DNA of 64,000 nucleotides from Siphonobacter sp. BAB-5405. Its GTDB lineage: Bacteria; Bacteroidota; Bacteroidia; Cytophagales; Spirosomataceae. The notes below the pieces were generated by a model. That model made no database searches. It had not been told where the DNA came from and worked only from the letters and a program-made list of their open reading frames with translations. Of this stretch, positions 29,230-38,589 are shown piece by piece (the stretch's first letter is position 1; every line of letters begins with the position of its first letter). The position numbers and the translations under genes are program-made. The stretch is from assembly GCF_002872335.1 (NCBI RefSeq), contig NZ_NJAG01000007.1, forward strand, positions 310,001-374,000. Reading direction: 5' to 3'.

Positions 29230-29736
29230 ATGAGCAATACACCACAGGAAAACCCCTACTATCGCCCCGTGCACCGCGAACGGGCCAAGCTGAAAATTCC
29301 AGGTTTTGGCGGGGGTAGTACGAGCGGCGGTGGCAAAAGATCCAGAGAGAAGCGTAGTGATACGGATATATACGTTAAACTGTTGCCTCTGATCATTGTG
29401 GCCATCGTAGGTTACGGCATTTATGATACGCTTTCGGCTTTCAAAGGCAAAAAACGCAATCTGATCGACGATCCACAGGTTATCCAGGAAATGACCTGGA
29501 AACAGGAAAAAGTATTTAAAAAGTTTGCAGATCTATCGCCGCGATCCAAGCATTACTATTTGGTTATCGGACAGGAAGGCCATACAAAAACCATTGACTT
29601 TGGTCGCGAAAAGACGGAATTCTGGGACAAAGTAGATACGTACAATCACCTGACCAAGGATGCGGGTAGCTTAAACGTGTCTATTGATGCCTACGACAAC
29701 AGTCGGGATCGGGTTGTGACGTTGCAATTTGAGTAA
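29230..29736 (+). CDS. Hypothetical protein with one TM helix
   Basis: 168 residues. The N-terminal 45 residues are basic and Gly-rich (IPGFGGGSTSGGGKRSREKR), then one transmembrane helix at about 53-68 (LLPLIIVAIVGYGIYD), then a soluble region of about 95 residues with charged helices and a late beta strand (DNSRDRVVTLQFE). No known family is recognised. The base composition and codon use match the neighbours, and it has its own promoter and terminator, so it is probably a real gene. It is divergent from secA. Confidence 0.7.
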   Translation: MSNTPQENPYYRPVHRERAKLKIPGFGGGSTSGGGKRSREKRSDTDIYVKLLPLIIVAIVGYGIYDTLSAFKGKKRNLIDDPQVIQEMTWKQEKVFKKFADLSPRSKHYYLVIGQEGHTKTIDFGREKTEFWDKVDTYNHLTKDAGSLNVSIDAYDNSRDRVVTLQFE

Positions 29737-29770
29737 GCACAAACCAATAGCTCCCAGCCCAGGGCATACC

Positions 29771-29806
29771 AGAAAAGGCCGATGATTGTTCATCGGCCTT
29801 TTCGTT
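29771..29806. terminator. Bidirectional terminator
   Basis: AAAAGGCCGATGA / TCATCGGCCTTTT with a TTGT loop between two converging genes. Confidence 0.92.
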
Positions 29807-29831
29807 TGTAAAAACCTGCCAGTCAATAGGC

Positions 29832-30785
29832 TTATGCCTCTACCAGCATTGCACCGTACGAATATCCACCACCGAACGTAGTAACGACGATGTGATCGCC
29901 TTTCTGGAAGCGGTACTTGTTCTCATCCAGGCCAATGGCACAACCGGCACAACCGGTGTTCCCTAAGTACTGAATATTAGATAAAAGTTTTTCCATCGGT
30001 AAGCCCAGTTCTTCCATTACTTTTTTGCTGATCCGGAAATTGGCCTGATGCGGCAGCACCCAGTCTACTTCCTCCAGCGTAAGTCCATTACGACCCAGAA
30101 TCTGACGGCTGGCTCGGGGCATGTACTGCACCGCGTGAATAAATACATCGCGGCCGTTGGGCATTACAAACCCTTCGTCGTTAGGCTTCAGGACAACCCC
30201 TTCCAGGGCTTTGCCTACCGTGGCTGCCCCGCCGGTTAGAATATCAACAATTTTCAGATCCGAATCCGATACCCGTTCGTTGGACAGGAACAGAGCCGCT
30301 GCTCCGTCGCCCCACAAGTGTCCGGCTATTTTATCCGATTCGTTGCTGTAAGCAGTGTTGTTATCCGACACGACAACCAGAGCTTTGGTCGCTTTCTTCA
30401 TGCAGAAATACCCCTGAACGACTTCCAGGGCATTCAATAACGAAGAGCAGGCCGTTGACACGGACAGTACCGGAATATCCGGAATTTGAAGATCATGCTG
30501 AACCGCATGAGCTAACGATACAATTGTATCGTAAGGGGTGTAGGTAGCTCCTACAATGAGGTCAATCTCCTGAACAGGGTATGGTAACAGGGCTAGCCCC
30601 TGACGAACGGCTTCCACAGCCATCGTGTTCGTATTTTCATGGGGGGCAGCTTTCCGACGTTCTCGGATGCCCGTCCTCTCCACAATCCACTGGTCAGACA
30701 ATCCATTCAGTCGGGCGAAGTGTTCATTCGTAACAACTTGCTCCGGCAAATAGCTACTTATCGCGTTGATATACATAAGGGTCAA
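29832..30785 (-). CDS. 3-oxoacyl-ACP synthase III family (FabH-like)
   Basis: 317 residues. The KAS III catalytic triad is visible: Cys near residue 113 in VSTACSSLLNALE, His in LPHQANFRIS and Asn in YLGNTGCAG. The start INAISSYLPEQVVTNEHFARL and the end VVTTFGGGYSYGAMLVEA fit the family. It condenses an acyl-CoA with malonyl-ACP, or makes a related acyl product. Many Bacteroidota have two or more such proteins, so it may be the primary FabH or a specialised paralogue; it stands alone with no fatty-acid genes around it, which does not decide. MTLMYIN could start at the second Met. Confidence 0.9.
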   Translation of the reverse strand: MTLMYINAISSYLPEQVVTNEHFARLNGLSDQWIVERTGIRERRKAAPHENTNTMAVEAVRQGLALLPYPVQEIDLIVGATYTPYDTIVSLAHAVQHDLQIPDIPVLSVSTACSSLLNALEVVQGYFCMKKATKALVVVSDNNTAYSNESDKIAGHLWGDGAAALFLSNERVSDSDLKIVDILTGGAATVGKALEGVVLKPNDEGFVMPNGRDVFIHAVQYMPRASRQILGRNGLTLEEVDWVLPHQANFRISKKVMEELGLPMEKLLSNIQYLGNTGCAGCAIGLDENKYRFQKGDHIVVTTFGGGYSYGAMLVEA

Positions 30786-31472
30786 GCGGTACAGCTCGTA
30801 TTTTGTACTTTGCCGTGCTTTTTTGCACTATGCAAAGAATAGTTATCTTCTCGAACTTACCAAATTTATAATAGAATAATTCAATAAGACATTGGATAAG
30901 TACCAGATAAATTTGCAAATCCTTAATCTTCTTTACTTCGGACGCTTAAAATGCGGCGTTAGACAAGTACTTTTAAGTCTCAAAAAGTTCATACCGTTTC
31001 CAAAAAATAATATGGTATGGTAGCATACTAAATTCTGGATCAGAAGGCGTGTTCGATGCGGTCTGATCCAGACTAAGATGGTTACGAGGAATAGCTAATA
31101 ACATCAGATTTTTATGTCTCCTGTTACCGCACTTTTCTGTTCAAACTAAAATCGAAACCAGCAGAGTCGACTATAATTTATTATAAATCAGCTACTTATT
31201 TCCTACTTTAGTACTGAAGATTATACAAATCCAGTAATTGGCCTTCTGTGAACCCTCTTCAACGCTTATAAACGTCTGCATCGGTCTATCTATTAACGCT
31301 TACTTGCTTGATTAGGTTATGCGTGCTTTTGCCCGGTACTGGCAGCTGTTTTATTGAAAGATCATTTTTATCAGGGAAGACTTAACAATTTATTCATCCG
31401 TTTAACAGCTTTTTAGCTGGCAATTAGGTCGAATTTTGCAGCGTATTCACTTCCTTTTTTCCCTTAAGTACT
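30786..31472. other. 687-bp intergenic region without a gene
   Basis: A/T-rich DNA between divergent FabH-like and alkaline phosphatase genes. No coding frame is convincing. It holds an 11-bp hairpin (listed separately), a GTGC-A6-GCAC hairpin near 30810-30823 in the FabH leader, and a weak -7-like GAATTTTG near 31431. The length is unusual for this window. Confidence 0.6.
31034..31072. other. Perfect 11-bp inverted repeat
   Basis: TCTGGATCAGA (31034-31044) and TCTGATCCAGA (31062-31072) with a 17-nt loop. There is no T-run, so it is not a normal terminator. It might be a small-RNA stem, an operator or a recombination site. Confidence 0.55.
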
Positions 31473-32561
31473 ATGCATCGTTACCTTCTTTTGTGTGCCG
31501 GTCTCCTGGCGGGCTGCCTGTCGGTACAGGCTCAGCAAACGCCCAAGCGTCCCAAAAACGTAATCTTGTTGATTGGTGACGGGATGGGCGTCAATCAGGT
31601 ATACGCCGCTCAGATTGCCAACAAAGGTCCGCTTCATCTGAATCGTTTTCCATACCTTGGTCTTTCTACCACGCACCCCGTCAAAGATTTTATTACCGAT
31701 TCTGGAGCGGGTGGTACGGCTCTGTCTACGGGTGTAAAAACGAAAAACGGAGCTGTTGCGGTAGACTCTGCCAATCGACCCCAGGTAACCTTGGCCGAAT
31801 TGGCTAAAAAGCGGAAACTCTCTACCGGTATCGTTACTACCTGCGACATTACGGACGCTACCCCAGCAGATTTTTATGCTCACCAGGCCTCCCGCTCGCA
31901 ACACGAAGCCATTGCCGAACAAATGGTCAATGCGGATCTTGATGTAGTGATTGGTGGCGGTATGCGGTATTTCTTTCAACGGAAAGACGGCAAAAACCTA
32001 CTCGAAGATTTTAAGAAGAAAGGCTATACGGTAGCCGATACTTCCCAGGATTTTACGGCAGCAACGGGTAAGAAGCTGGTTGCTTTCAATGCCGGCATGA
32101 ATCCAATCAAGGTTAAAGAAGGTCGTGGCCCTATTCTTCGTCAGGAAGTAGAAAAAGCTTTGAGCATTCTCTCTGAGAACAAAAATGGGTTTTTCCTCAT
32201 GGCGGAAGGTTCGCAGATTGACTGGGCCGGTCACGCCAACGACATGGAATATATGGTGACTGAAACGCTGGATTTCGATAAAGCGGTAGGAGCTGCTCTC
32301 GACTTTGCAGAAAAGAACGGCGAGACACTCGTCATCGTAACGGCCGATCACGAAACAGGAGGCTTGAGCCTGACGGGTGGTGACTGGAGAAATGGCGTTG
32401 TCGAAGGAAAATTTATCTGGATGAATCACTCGGCTAACCCCGTGCCCGTGTTTGCGTACGGCCCTGGTTCTGAGATATTTCGGGGTATTTTCCCCAACGT
32501 GGAAGTAAACAAAAAAATTCAACAGGCCTGGTGGGGCGAAACCATCCTGAGCCGTAAATAG
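31473..32561 (+). CDS. Secreted alkaline phosphatase (PhoA family)
   Basis: 362 residues with a signal peptide (MHRYLLLCAGLLAGCLSVQAQ; a Cys at position 15 leaves a lipoprotein possible). The core starts NVILLIGDGMG with metal ligand Asp, then the nucleophile Ser near residue 77 in DSGAGGTALSTG, and metal ligands in SQIDWAGHANDM and VTADHETGG. It releases phosphate from phosphomonoesters in the periplasm or at the surface. Shorter than E. coli PhoA but normal for Bacteroidota enzymes. No Pho box is recognisable upstream. Confidence 0.93.
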   Translation: MHRYLLLCAGLLAGCLSVQAQQTPKRPKNVILLIGDGMGVNQVYAAQIANKGPLHLNRFPYLGLSTTHPVKDFITDSGAGGTALSTGVKTKNGAVAVDSANRPQVTLAELAKKRKLSTGIVTTCDITDATPADFYAHQASRSQHEAIAEQMVNADLDVVIGGGMRYFFQRKDGKNLLEDFKKKGYTVADTSQDFTAATGKKLVAFNAGMNPIKVKEGRGPILRQEVEKALSILSENKNGFFLMAEGSQIDWAGHANDMEYMVTETLDFDKAVGAALDFAEKNGETLVIVTADHETGGLSLTGGDWRNGVVEGKFIWMNHSANPVPVFAYGPGSEIFRGIFPNVEVNKKIQQAWWGETILSRK

Positions 32562-32730
32562 TTTTAGGTTACGTTGTTCGTTCTCAATAGATAGAAACGT
32601 AATTTTTTCTACGCATGGTCAGACCTTGTGGAATCGTTTTAGAAAATACCTTCTAACCCAACACGGCTTACTGTAAACTTGAAACTGACAACTCAATAAG
32701 TCGCTAGCTCAAGTAAATCAGGAATGTTGA

Positions 32731-32760
32731 GAGGCTGTCTACGTCAGACAGCCTCTTTTG
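32731..32760 (+). terminator. Terminator, 170 nt after the phosphatase
   Basis: GAGGCTGTCT (32731-32740) / AGACAGCCTC (32746-32755) then TTTTG. It is far from the stop at 32561, so the phosphatase message may carry a 170-nt 3' tail, or a small RNA may end here. Confidence 0.8.
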
Positions 32761-32949
32761 TTGATTCAACTCAGCAATTACTCCGTTTCATTGACCGCCT
32801 CCCTGCCAACGGTCTCAGGTCATCTACAATAACCAGCCAGCCCCACTGTCATCACCCGTTTTTACCCCGCTGTTCCAGTCCCTGATCTGAACATTACCTA
32901 CAGTATATTTGTCAGCCATGAGACTCCAAATTCGAAAGACCCGCTTCCA

Positions 32950-33100
32950 CCAGACCAGCCAACTCCGGAGGGGTTCAATATGCTTAGCCCCGTATGCAAT
33001 GCGAGGAACGGGCAGCCCGGTAGGCACAGCCTACCAACTAGAAAATCCGTAGCAAATGCTACGGACAACCCGTCCCGCTATCTTTACTGGGTTTTACCTA
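32950..33100. repeat. Interspersed composite repeat, copy 5
   Basis: CTCCGGAGGGGTTCAATATG, GCCCCGTATGCAATGCG, CAGCCCGGTAGGCACAGCC, CCGTAGCAAATGCTACGG and CCCGTCCCGCTATCTTTAC, in the same order as in copy 4, followed by the heptamer array. The 32761-32949 stretch before it shows nothing else. Confidence 0.8.
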
Positions 33101-33102
33101 AA

Positions 33103-33170
<68 letters not shown>

Positions 33171-33584
33171 CTAAACCAAAAACTCAAAACTCACCACCTG
33201 CTTCAAATCCGGATGCAGACTTTCAGCTACCGGGCAGGTAAGAGCCGCGTTTTCCAGTTTCTTCCGCCGGGTTTCCGTCAACGGTTGATTAGTTTTGATT
33301 TTCAGTTTTACTTCCAGTTGGCCAATCCGTCGGGGGCTTTCCGCCATACTTTTCGTTACTTCTACTTCTGTACCCGTAATGTCAATTCCATCGCGTTGGG
33401 CCACAATACCCATGATTGTAAGCATACATGATCCCAGAGCGGATGCCACCAGATCCGTAGGTGAAAACGCTTCTCCTTTGCCGTGATTGTCTACGGGAGC
33501 GTCCGTTAAGATTTCTGAACCTGATTTAAGGTGGACGCCTTGCGTGCGGAGCTGTCCTAAGTACGTAATTTTTGCAGTTGCCAT
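33171..33584 (-). CDS. OsmC-family peroxiredoxin-like protein
   Basis: 137 residues. OsmC proteins reduce organic hydroperoxides with two Cys. The first Cys is in SALGSCMLTIMGIVAQ, the second in ENAALTCPVAESLHPD, both at the usual positions. The central FSPTDLVASALGSC and GIDITGTEVEVTKSM fit the family. It is cytoplasmic. The stop codon abuts a heptamer array. It is divergent from lipA, with a palindrome between them. Confidence 0.92.
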   Translation of the reverse strand: MATAKITYLGQLRTQGVHLKSGSEILTDAPVDNHGKGEAFSPTDLVASALGSCMLTIMGIVAQRDGIDITGTEVEVTKSMAESPRRIGQLEVKLKIKTNQPLTETRRKKLENAALTCPVAESLHPDLKQVVSFEFLV

Positions 33585-33647
33585 AGATACTGAATTAAAA
33601 CTTCAAAAGTAAACCCAAGAACTAAATCCGCTACAGGTATTCAAAGA

Positions 33648-33670
33648 TTTACGGATGAAACATCCGTAAA
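33648..33670. promoter_or_regulatory. Perfect 10-bp dyad between osmC-like gene and lipA
   Basis: TTTACGGATG-AAA-CATCCGTAAA, 64 nt upstream of the OsmC start and 105 nt before the lipA -7 box. No T-run fits a terminator. Operator or RNA hairpin. Confidence 0.55.
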
Positions 33671-33774
33671 AAGGCATTTCTTCTCCGAAAAGCCCCCGCT
33701 CCCAACCATTAACCGGGTTTACCTTAAAATCCGTGTTCAAAGCAACTTTTTCTACGCATTCCCGGTTAGCTCAT

Positions 33775-33782
33775 TACCTTTG
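33775..33782 (+). promoter_or_regulatory. -7 box (TACCTTTG) for lipA
   Basis: TACCTTTG, 51 nt before the chosen lipA start. Confidence 0.55.
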
Positions 33783-33832
33783 TATTTACGTTGATAAACC
33801 CATTGTTTGTCAAATCAGCAATTGATATTGGG

Positions 33833-34735
33833 ATGATCGAGCTACCCGTTATTACGAAAACTGAACCGGCTGGTTTAAACAGACCGGGTTCTTCTACCCG
33901 TAAACCCGAATGGTTGCGAGTAAAACTCCCGACGGGTCCGGAATACCGCAATGTGCGGCAGGTGGTGGATGAATACAAGCTTCACACCATTTGTCAGTCG
34001 GGCAATTGTCCCAACATGGGCGAATGCTGGGGAGCGGGTACGGCCACGTTCATGATTTTAGGCAATGTCTGTACGCGTTCCTGTACCTTCTGTGCCGTAG
34101 CGACGGGCCGTCCAAACGAATATGACGCTGACGAACCCCGACGCGTGGCTGAGGCCATTAAAATCATGGGTGTGAAACACGCCGTGATTACGTCCGTCAA
34201 CCGTGACGAACTGAAAGACCGGGGAGCAGAAATCTGGTATGATACGGTTCGTCTGACGAAAGAATTGAGTCCGAGTACGACGATTGAAACCCTGATTCCG
34301 GATACGAAAGGAAACTGGCCCGCTTTGGAACGCATGATTTCAGCCGGCCAGGAAGTGGTTTCACACAATATGGAAACCGTGGAGCGGCTATACCGTCCCG
34401 TTCGTCCACAGGCTAAATACAGCCGCAGTCTGGAGCAGATTCAGCGTACGAAAGCATTCGGTAAGCGTACCAAAACTGGCATTATGCTGGGCCTGGGCGA
34501 AACGCAGGAAGAAGTTTTTAAAGCGATGGATGATCTGGTTGAAAACGGACTGGATATTCTGACGCTGGGTCAGTACCTGCAACCGACCAAAATGCACCAC
34601 GAAGTCATCGAATGGATTCACCCCGATACCTTCGCGATGTACAAGGAAGAAGGCGAAAAACGCGGTATCAAGTACGTAGAAGCGGGACCACTGGTTCGTT
34701 CCAGCTACCACGCCGAACGTCACGTGCACGTGTAA
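33833..34735 (+). CDS. lipA: Lipoyl synthase
   Basis: 300-residue radical-SAM enzyme that inserts two sulphurs into octanoyl groups to form lipoyl cofactor. The auxiliary cluster cysteines are in [13 protein letters not shown] and the radical-SAM CxxxCxxC in [15 protein letters not shown]. The C-terminal [10 protein letters not shown] is the conserved end with the auxiliary-cluster Ser. The ATG at 33833 is preferred to an in-frame TTG at 33791 because the extra residues have no family match. lipB is not in the window. Confidence 0.97.
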   Translation: MIELPVITKTEPAGLNRPGSSTRKPEWLRVKLPTGPEYRNVRQVVDEYKLHTICQSGNCPNMGECWGAGTATFMILGNVCTRSCTFCAVATGRPNEYDADEPRRVAEAIKIMGVKHAVITSVNRDELKDRGAEIWYDTVRLTKELSPSTTIETLIPDTKGNWPALERMISAGQEVVSHNMETVERLYRPVRPQAKYSRSLEQIQRTKAFGKRTKTGIMLGLGETQEEVFKAMDDLVENGLDILTLGQYLQPTKMHHEVIEWIHPDTFAMYKEEGEKRGIKYVEAGPLVRSSYHAERHVHV

Positions 34736-34770
34736 CGGATGAATTAACATTACGTATGTAGTACATTAGA

Positions 34771-34806
34771 TAGCCTCGCTTGTTATAAGCGAGGCTGTTT
34801 GTATTT
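34771..34806 (+). terminator. Hairpin terminator after lipA
   Basis: AGCCTCGCTT / AAGCGAGGCT (34772-34796), 5-nt loop, then a T-rich but broken tail. Confidence 0.75.
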
Positions 34807-34893
34807 CAGGACTTTCGTATAGAGTAAATGTATTTCGGACAAACAAGTACCCTTGATTTTGGGTTGTATCCTCACAATTTCCCCTGATTTGCC

Positions 34894-36096
34894 TTGAAGT
34901 ACGACATCATCATTACGGGCGGAGGGATGGCCGGGCTGAGCCTGGCCTATTACCTCAATCACAGCACCTTACGTCATAAGCAGATCCTGATTATTGACCG
35001 GGAACCCAAAACCCGTAACGACCGCACCTGGGCCTTCTGGCAGGCGGGCGAAGGAGCGTTTGAATCCATTCTGTATCGACACTGGAATAAGCTCTGGTTT
35101 CACGGAACGGAGGGGTTTTCCCACCAATTAGACCTTGGCCAGCACCAGTATAAGCTCCTTCGCGGAAAAGATTTTTACGCTTCGATCCGGGCTGATCTTT
35201 CCCGTAACCCCAATATCCAGTACCTGTTCGCGGATTTACATTCGGTGGAAACGTCCGCGGGTTCAGCTTTGGTTCAAACCTCGAAAGGCGAGTATCGGGC
35301 TCAGTGGTGCTTCGACAGTACCGTTCCCATGCAGGCCATTCGAATGCTGACGGCAGAGCCCGCTTCGCTCCCAGCCCCTCGCTGGCAGGAACTCCTACAG
35401 CATTTCAAGGGCTGGGTGGTTCGTACCGAAAAACCGGTATTCGATCCCGAAACGCCGATCATGATGGACTTCCGGATCGAACAGAAAAACGAGTGTCGGT
35501 TTGTATACGTCATGCCTTTCTCGGCAACAGAAGCTCTCGTTGAGTTCACGCTCTTCACGCCTACTCTACTGACGCCAGACGAATACGACGAGGCTTTACG
35601 AGCCTATCTGAAGGATTTTTTCAGTCTGGAAACCTACGAGATTACCGAAGAGGAAACGGGCATTATTCCGATGAGTGACGAACCGATGCCCGAACAACCT
35701 TCGCCGCACGTCATCCGGATTGGGACCGCCGGGGGATACACCCGGGCCAGTACGGGTTACACGTTTACGCGTACGCAAAAGCGACTACAGGGCTTAGTAC
35801 GTCAACTGGAAAAGAACTTCTCCCAGTCTCCGGTCACCAACCGACCCATCTCGGCTCAGTACCGTTTTTATGATCAGGTACTTCTAAATGTATTCCTGAA
35901 AAATCGGTATTCAGCGGCAACGGTTTTTACCGATTTGTTCCGCAAGAACCCTGCTCACCTGATTTTTCGCTTTCTGGATGAGGAAACGTCGCTTCGGGAA
36001 GACCTGGGCGTTCTGTATTCAGTACCCGTTATTCCCTTTACGGTGGCTGCTTTTGACGTTTTTAAGAGAAATATCTCGGAAATGTTCAAACGGTAA
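34894..36096 (+). CDS. crtY: Lycopene beta-cyclase (CrtY-type), TTG start
   Basis: 400-residue FAD/NAD-dependent flavoprotein. The dinucleotide motif is GGGMAG (residues 9-14) with LIIDREPKTRNDRTWAFW, the CrtY/CrtL signature, and a late GTAGGYTRASTGYTF. It closes the ends of lycopene to make beta-carotene-type pigments. The start must be the TTG at 34894: a stop codon lies three codons upstream and the next Met is inside the FAD motif. No other carotenoid gene (crtB, crtI, crtZ) is in the window. A pigmented colony is expected if the rest of the pathway exists. Confidence 0.9.
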   Translation: MKYDIIITGGGMAGLSLAYYLNHSTLRHKQILIIDREPKTRNDRTWAFWQAGEGAFESILYRHWNKLWFHGTEGFSHQLDLGQHQYKLLRGKDFYASIRADLSRNPNIQYLFADLHSVETSAGSALVQTSKGEYRAQWCFDSTVPMQAIRMLTAEPASLPAPRWQELLQHFKGWVVRTEKPVFDPETPIMMDFRIEQKNECRFVYVMPFSATEALVEFTLFTPTLLTPDEYDEALRAYLKDFFSLETYEITEEETGIIPMSDEPMPEQPSPHVIRIGTAGGYTRASTGYTFTRTQKRLQGLVRQLEKNFSQSPVTNRPISAQYRFYDQVLLNVFLKNRYSAATVFTDLFRKNPAHLIFRFLDEETSLREDLGVLYSVPVIPFTVAAFDVFKRNISEMFKR

Positions 36097-36124
36097 GCCT
36101 ACATATTTGGTGAATTTCCGCTGA

Positions 36125-36331
36125 ATGTACAATTTTGCAAAAGTATCCAGAGGCTCCAGTTAGGGCACCAACCGAGTCCAGAACGCTACGGTGGTTTGAC
36201 GATACGGACTTTGTTGCTGGTAATCAGCTATTTCAGCAACAGTCAAAAACGTTCAATTCCTTCCTTTGGCCGAGGACTACGAAAAGTTTACATGGATTCG
36301 TAACTCCCAAAATCATTCTAATTTACAGAAC
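36125..36331 (+). other. Possible structured leader of metK
   Basis: A near -7 box (CAATTTTG) at about 36130 suggests a 200-nt 5' leader. Two stems are visible: AGTCC/GGACT around 36176-36212 and GTTGCTG (36211-36217) / CAGCAAC. No known SAM riboswitch consensus was recognised. This is a suggestion only. Confidence 0.3.
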
Positions 36332-37588
36332 ATGCCTTATTTGTTCACTTCTGAGTCTGTATCTGAAGGACACCCCGATAAAGTGGCAGACCAAATTTCA
36401 GATGCCCTCATTGATCATTTTTTAGCCTTCGACCCCCAATCCAAAGTAGCTTGTGAAACGCTGGTAACGACGGGCCAGGTTATTCTGGCGGGTGAAGTGA
36501 AGTCTTCGACGTACCTCGACGTACAGAGCATTGCTCGTGACGTGATTCGCAAGATTGGGTACACGAAGTCGGAATACATGTTCGAAGCTCATTCCTGCGG
36601 TGTTCTTTCGGCCATTCACGAACAGTCGGCGGATATCAATCAGGGTGTGGATCGTTCCAGCCCCGAAGAACAGGGTGCCGGTGATCAGGGAATGATGTTT
36701 GGTTACGCGACCCGCGAAACGGACAACTATATGCCCTTAGCTCTGGACTTAGCTCACAAGATTCTCAAGACGATGAGCGACATCCGGAACAACGAACTTT
36801 CGCTGATGCCCTACCTTCGTCCCGATGCCAAATCGCAGGTGACGATTGAGTACAGCGATGATAACGTTCCCCAGCGGATCGATACCATTGTCGTTTCTAC
36901 CCAGCACGACGATTTCGCGGACGATGAAACCATGCTTGCCAAAATTCGCGAGGACATCGTAGCGATTGTTATCCCCCGCGTAAAAGCCAGTCTGAAACCT
37001 GAATTACGTGGTTTATTCGAGGGCGAAATTACGTACCACATCAACCCGACGGGCAAATTCGTGATCGGTGGTCCCCACGGGGATACGGGTCTGACGGGCC
37101 GTAAGATCATCGTTGATACCTACGGTGGTAAAGGTGCCCACGGCGGTGGAGCTTTCTCGGGTAAAGATCCCTCGAAAGTAGACCGTTCAGCAGCTTACGC
37201 GACGCGTCACATTGCCAAAAACCTGGTTGCGGCGGGTGTAGCGGACGAAGTACTCGTTCAGGTATCCTATGCCATTGGTGTAGCCGAGCCCTGCGGTATC
37301 TACGTGAACACCTACGGAACCTCGAAAGTGGGACTGTCCGACGGTGACATTGCTCTGAAAGTAGAGAAGATTTTCGATATGCGTCCGTACTTCATCGAGC
37401 AGCGTCTGAAACTGCGTAACCCCATCTATTCCGAAACAGCGGCGTACGGCCACATGGGACGGGAATCGAAAGTGGTGACGAAGACGTTCAAATCACCCGA
37501 CGGAGCTACGAAAGAACTCGAAGTAGAGCTCTTTACCTGGGAGAAACTCGACTACGTAGAGAAAGTAAAAGCTGAATTCGGTTTGTAA
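36332..37588 (+). CDS. metK: S-adenosylmethionine synthetase
   Basis: 418 residues. It makes SAM from methionine and ATP. Family motifs are the start [36 protein letters not shown] and [19 protein letters not shown]. The frame opens further upstream to 36266, but the ATG at 36332 ([10 protein letters not shown]) matches the family start and the extra 22 residues do not. Length is normal for Bacteroidota. metE lies at 49639-51948. The gene ends in a strong terminator. Confidence 0.97.
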   Translation: MPYLFTSESVSEGHPDKVADQISDALIDHFLAFDPQSKVACETLVTTGQVILAGEVKSSTYLDVQSIARDVIRKIGYTKSEYMFEAHSCGVLSAIHEQSADINQGVDRSSPEEQGAGDQGMMFGYATRETDNYMPLALDLAHKILKTMSDIRNNELSLMPYLRPDAKSQVTIEYSDDNVPQRIDTIVVSTQHDDFADDETMLAKIREDIVAIVIPRVKASLKPELRGLFEGEITYHINPTGKFVIGGPHGDTGLTGRKIIVDTYGGKGAHGGGAFSGKDPSKVDRSAAYATRHIAKNLVAAGVADEVLVQVSYAIGVAEPCGIYVNTYGTSKVGLSDGDIALKVEKIFDMRPYFIEQRLKLRNPIYSETAAYGHMGRESKVVTKTFKSPDGATKELEVELFTWEKLDYVEKVKAEFGL

Positions 37589-37603
37589 TTTCAGATTGAA
37601 GAT

Positions 37604-37641
37604 AAAAAAGACCTGAGCCGGAAACGGTTCAGGTCTTTTTT
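37604..37641 (+). terminator. Terminator of metK
   Basis: AAAAAAGACCTGAGCCG / CGGTTCAGGTCTTTTTT (one G-T pair) with a GAAA tetraloop. Confidence 0.93.
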
Positions 37642-37752
37642 GTTGGGAAGAAATCGGCAGTAATAGTCTACAATCTTACTGGAATACAGTATACTTGTTA
37701 TTTCGGTTACTCTTCCTTTCCAAAACTTTTTTCTTCCTCAGTTAAAACCTGT

Positions 37753-38517
37753 ATGAAACACTTGTTTAGTACCTTTCTGCTCTGCCTGGTGGCCTGTTAC
37801 GGATTTGCTCAATCCACTAAAGTGATAGTCCGGGCCCGGGCCAAAGACGCCAAATTTATTGGTACGGGCATTGGCGGGGCTTACGTCGTTATTCGCCATG
37901 ACCTGACGGGTGAAATTCTGGCCCAGGGCTTGACAACAGGTACTTCGGGCAATACCGATCTCCTGCTAAAAACGCCCCACCAACGGTACGACCGCCTGAC
38001 GGATGACCAGACCGCCCGCTTCGAAGCAAATCTCAAACTCGACGCCCCCACGTTTGTAACCGTTGAAGCGACCGCTCCCGTCAACCGGAAAAGTGCTGCG
38101 GTCAAGGCCAGTACTCAATTGTGGCTCATTCCCGGCAAAGCCATGGATGGCGAGGGAATCATCCTGGAAATCCCCGGTTTTATGCTCGATATTCTCGAAC
38201 CCCAAACGCATCAGGTTTTGAGCCTAAGTTCGCTAAAGGATAGTCAGGTTAAACTGAAAATCAATCTGGTGATGATGTGCGGTTGCGTCATTACGAAAGG
38301 CGGGGTCTGGAATTCCGAGCAGATTGAGGTAAAAGCGTTTGTGAAAAAAGACGGCGTAGCTCGGGGTGAAGTGCCTTTGAATTTTGCCGGGATCGATAAT
38401 ATTTTTGAGGGCAGCCTGCCCATTAAGGAAAAGGGCATGTATGAAGTACAGATTTATGCGTATGATCGCATTACCAAAAATACGGGTCTGGATCGGATGA
38501 ATTTTGTCATTCAATAA
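37753..38517 (+). CDS. Secreted protein of unknown function
   Basis: 254 residues with a signal peptide (MKHLFSTFLLCLVACYGFAQ). The mature part is rich in beta strands: VIVRARAKDAKFIGTGIGGAYVVIRHDLTGEIL looks like a carrier-type sandwich, and a later part has CGC in LVMMCGCVITKGGVWNSEQI, followed by VPLNFAGIDNIFEGSLPIKEKGMYEV. The CGC pair is the only notable Cys feature of the mature protein. No known family is recognised. It could be periplasmic or surface-exposed. The gene has no obvious partner; DUF2339 follows 72 nt downstream on the same strand, so a shared transcript is possible. Confidence 0.75.
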   Translation: MKHLFSTFLLCLVACYGFAQSTKVIVRARAKDAKFIGTGIGGAYVVIRHDLTGEILAQGLTTGTSGNTDLLLKTPHQRYDRLTDDQTARFEANLKLDAPTFVTVEATAPVNRKSAAVKASTQLWLIPGKAMDGEGIILEIPGFMLDILEPQTHQVLSLSSLKDSQVKLKINLVMMCGCVITKGGVWNSEQIEVKAFVKKDGVARGEVPLNFAGIDNIFEGSLPIKEKGMYEVQIYAYDRITKNTGLDRMNFVIQ

Positions 38518-38589
38518 GTTCTTAGTTTTTAAACCTATGGATGACGCTTACCGTACGTATATCCAACCCACCTTACGTACCCTTCAATC

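Noticed and set aside
36135-36425. Frame of 96 codons overlapping metK start
   Set aside because: Different frame from metK, no family match; it covers the leader only.
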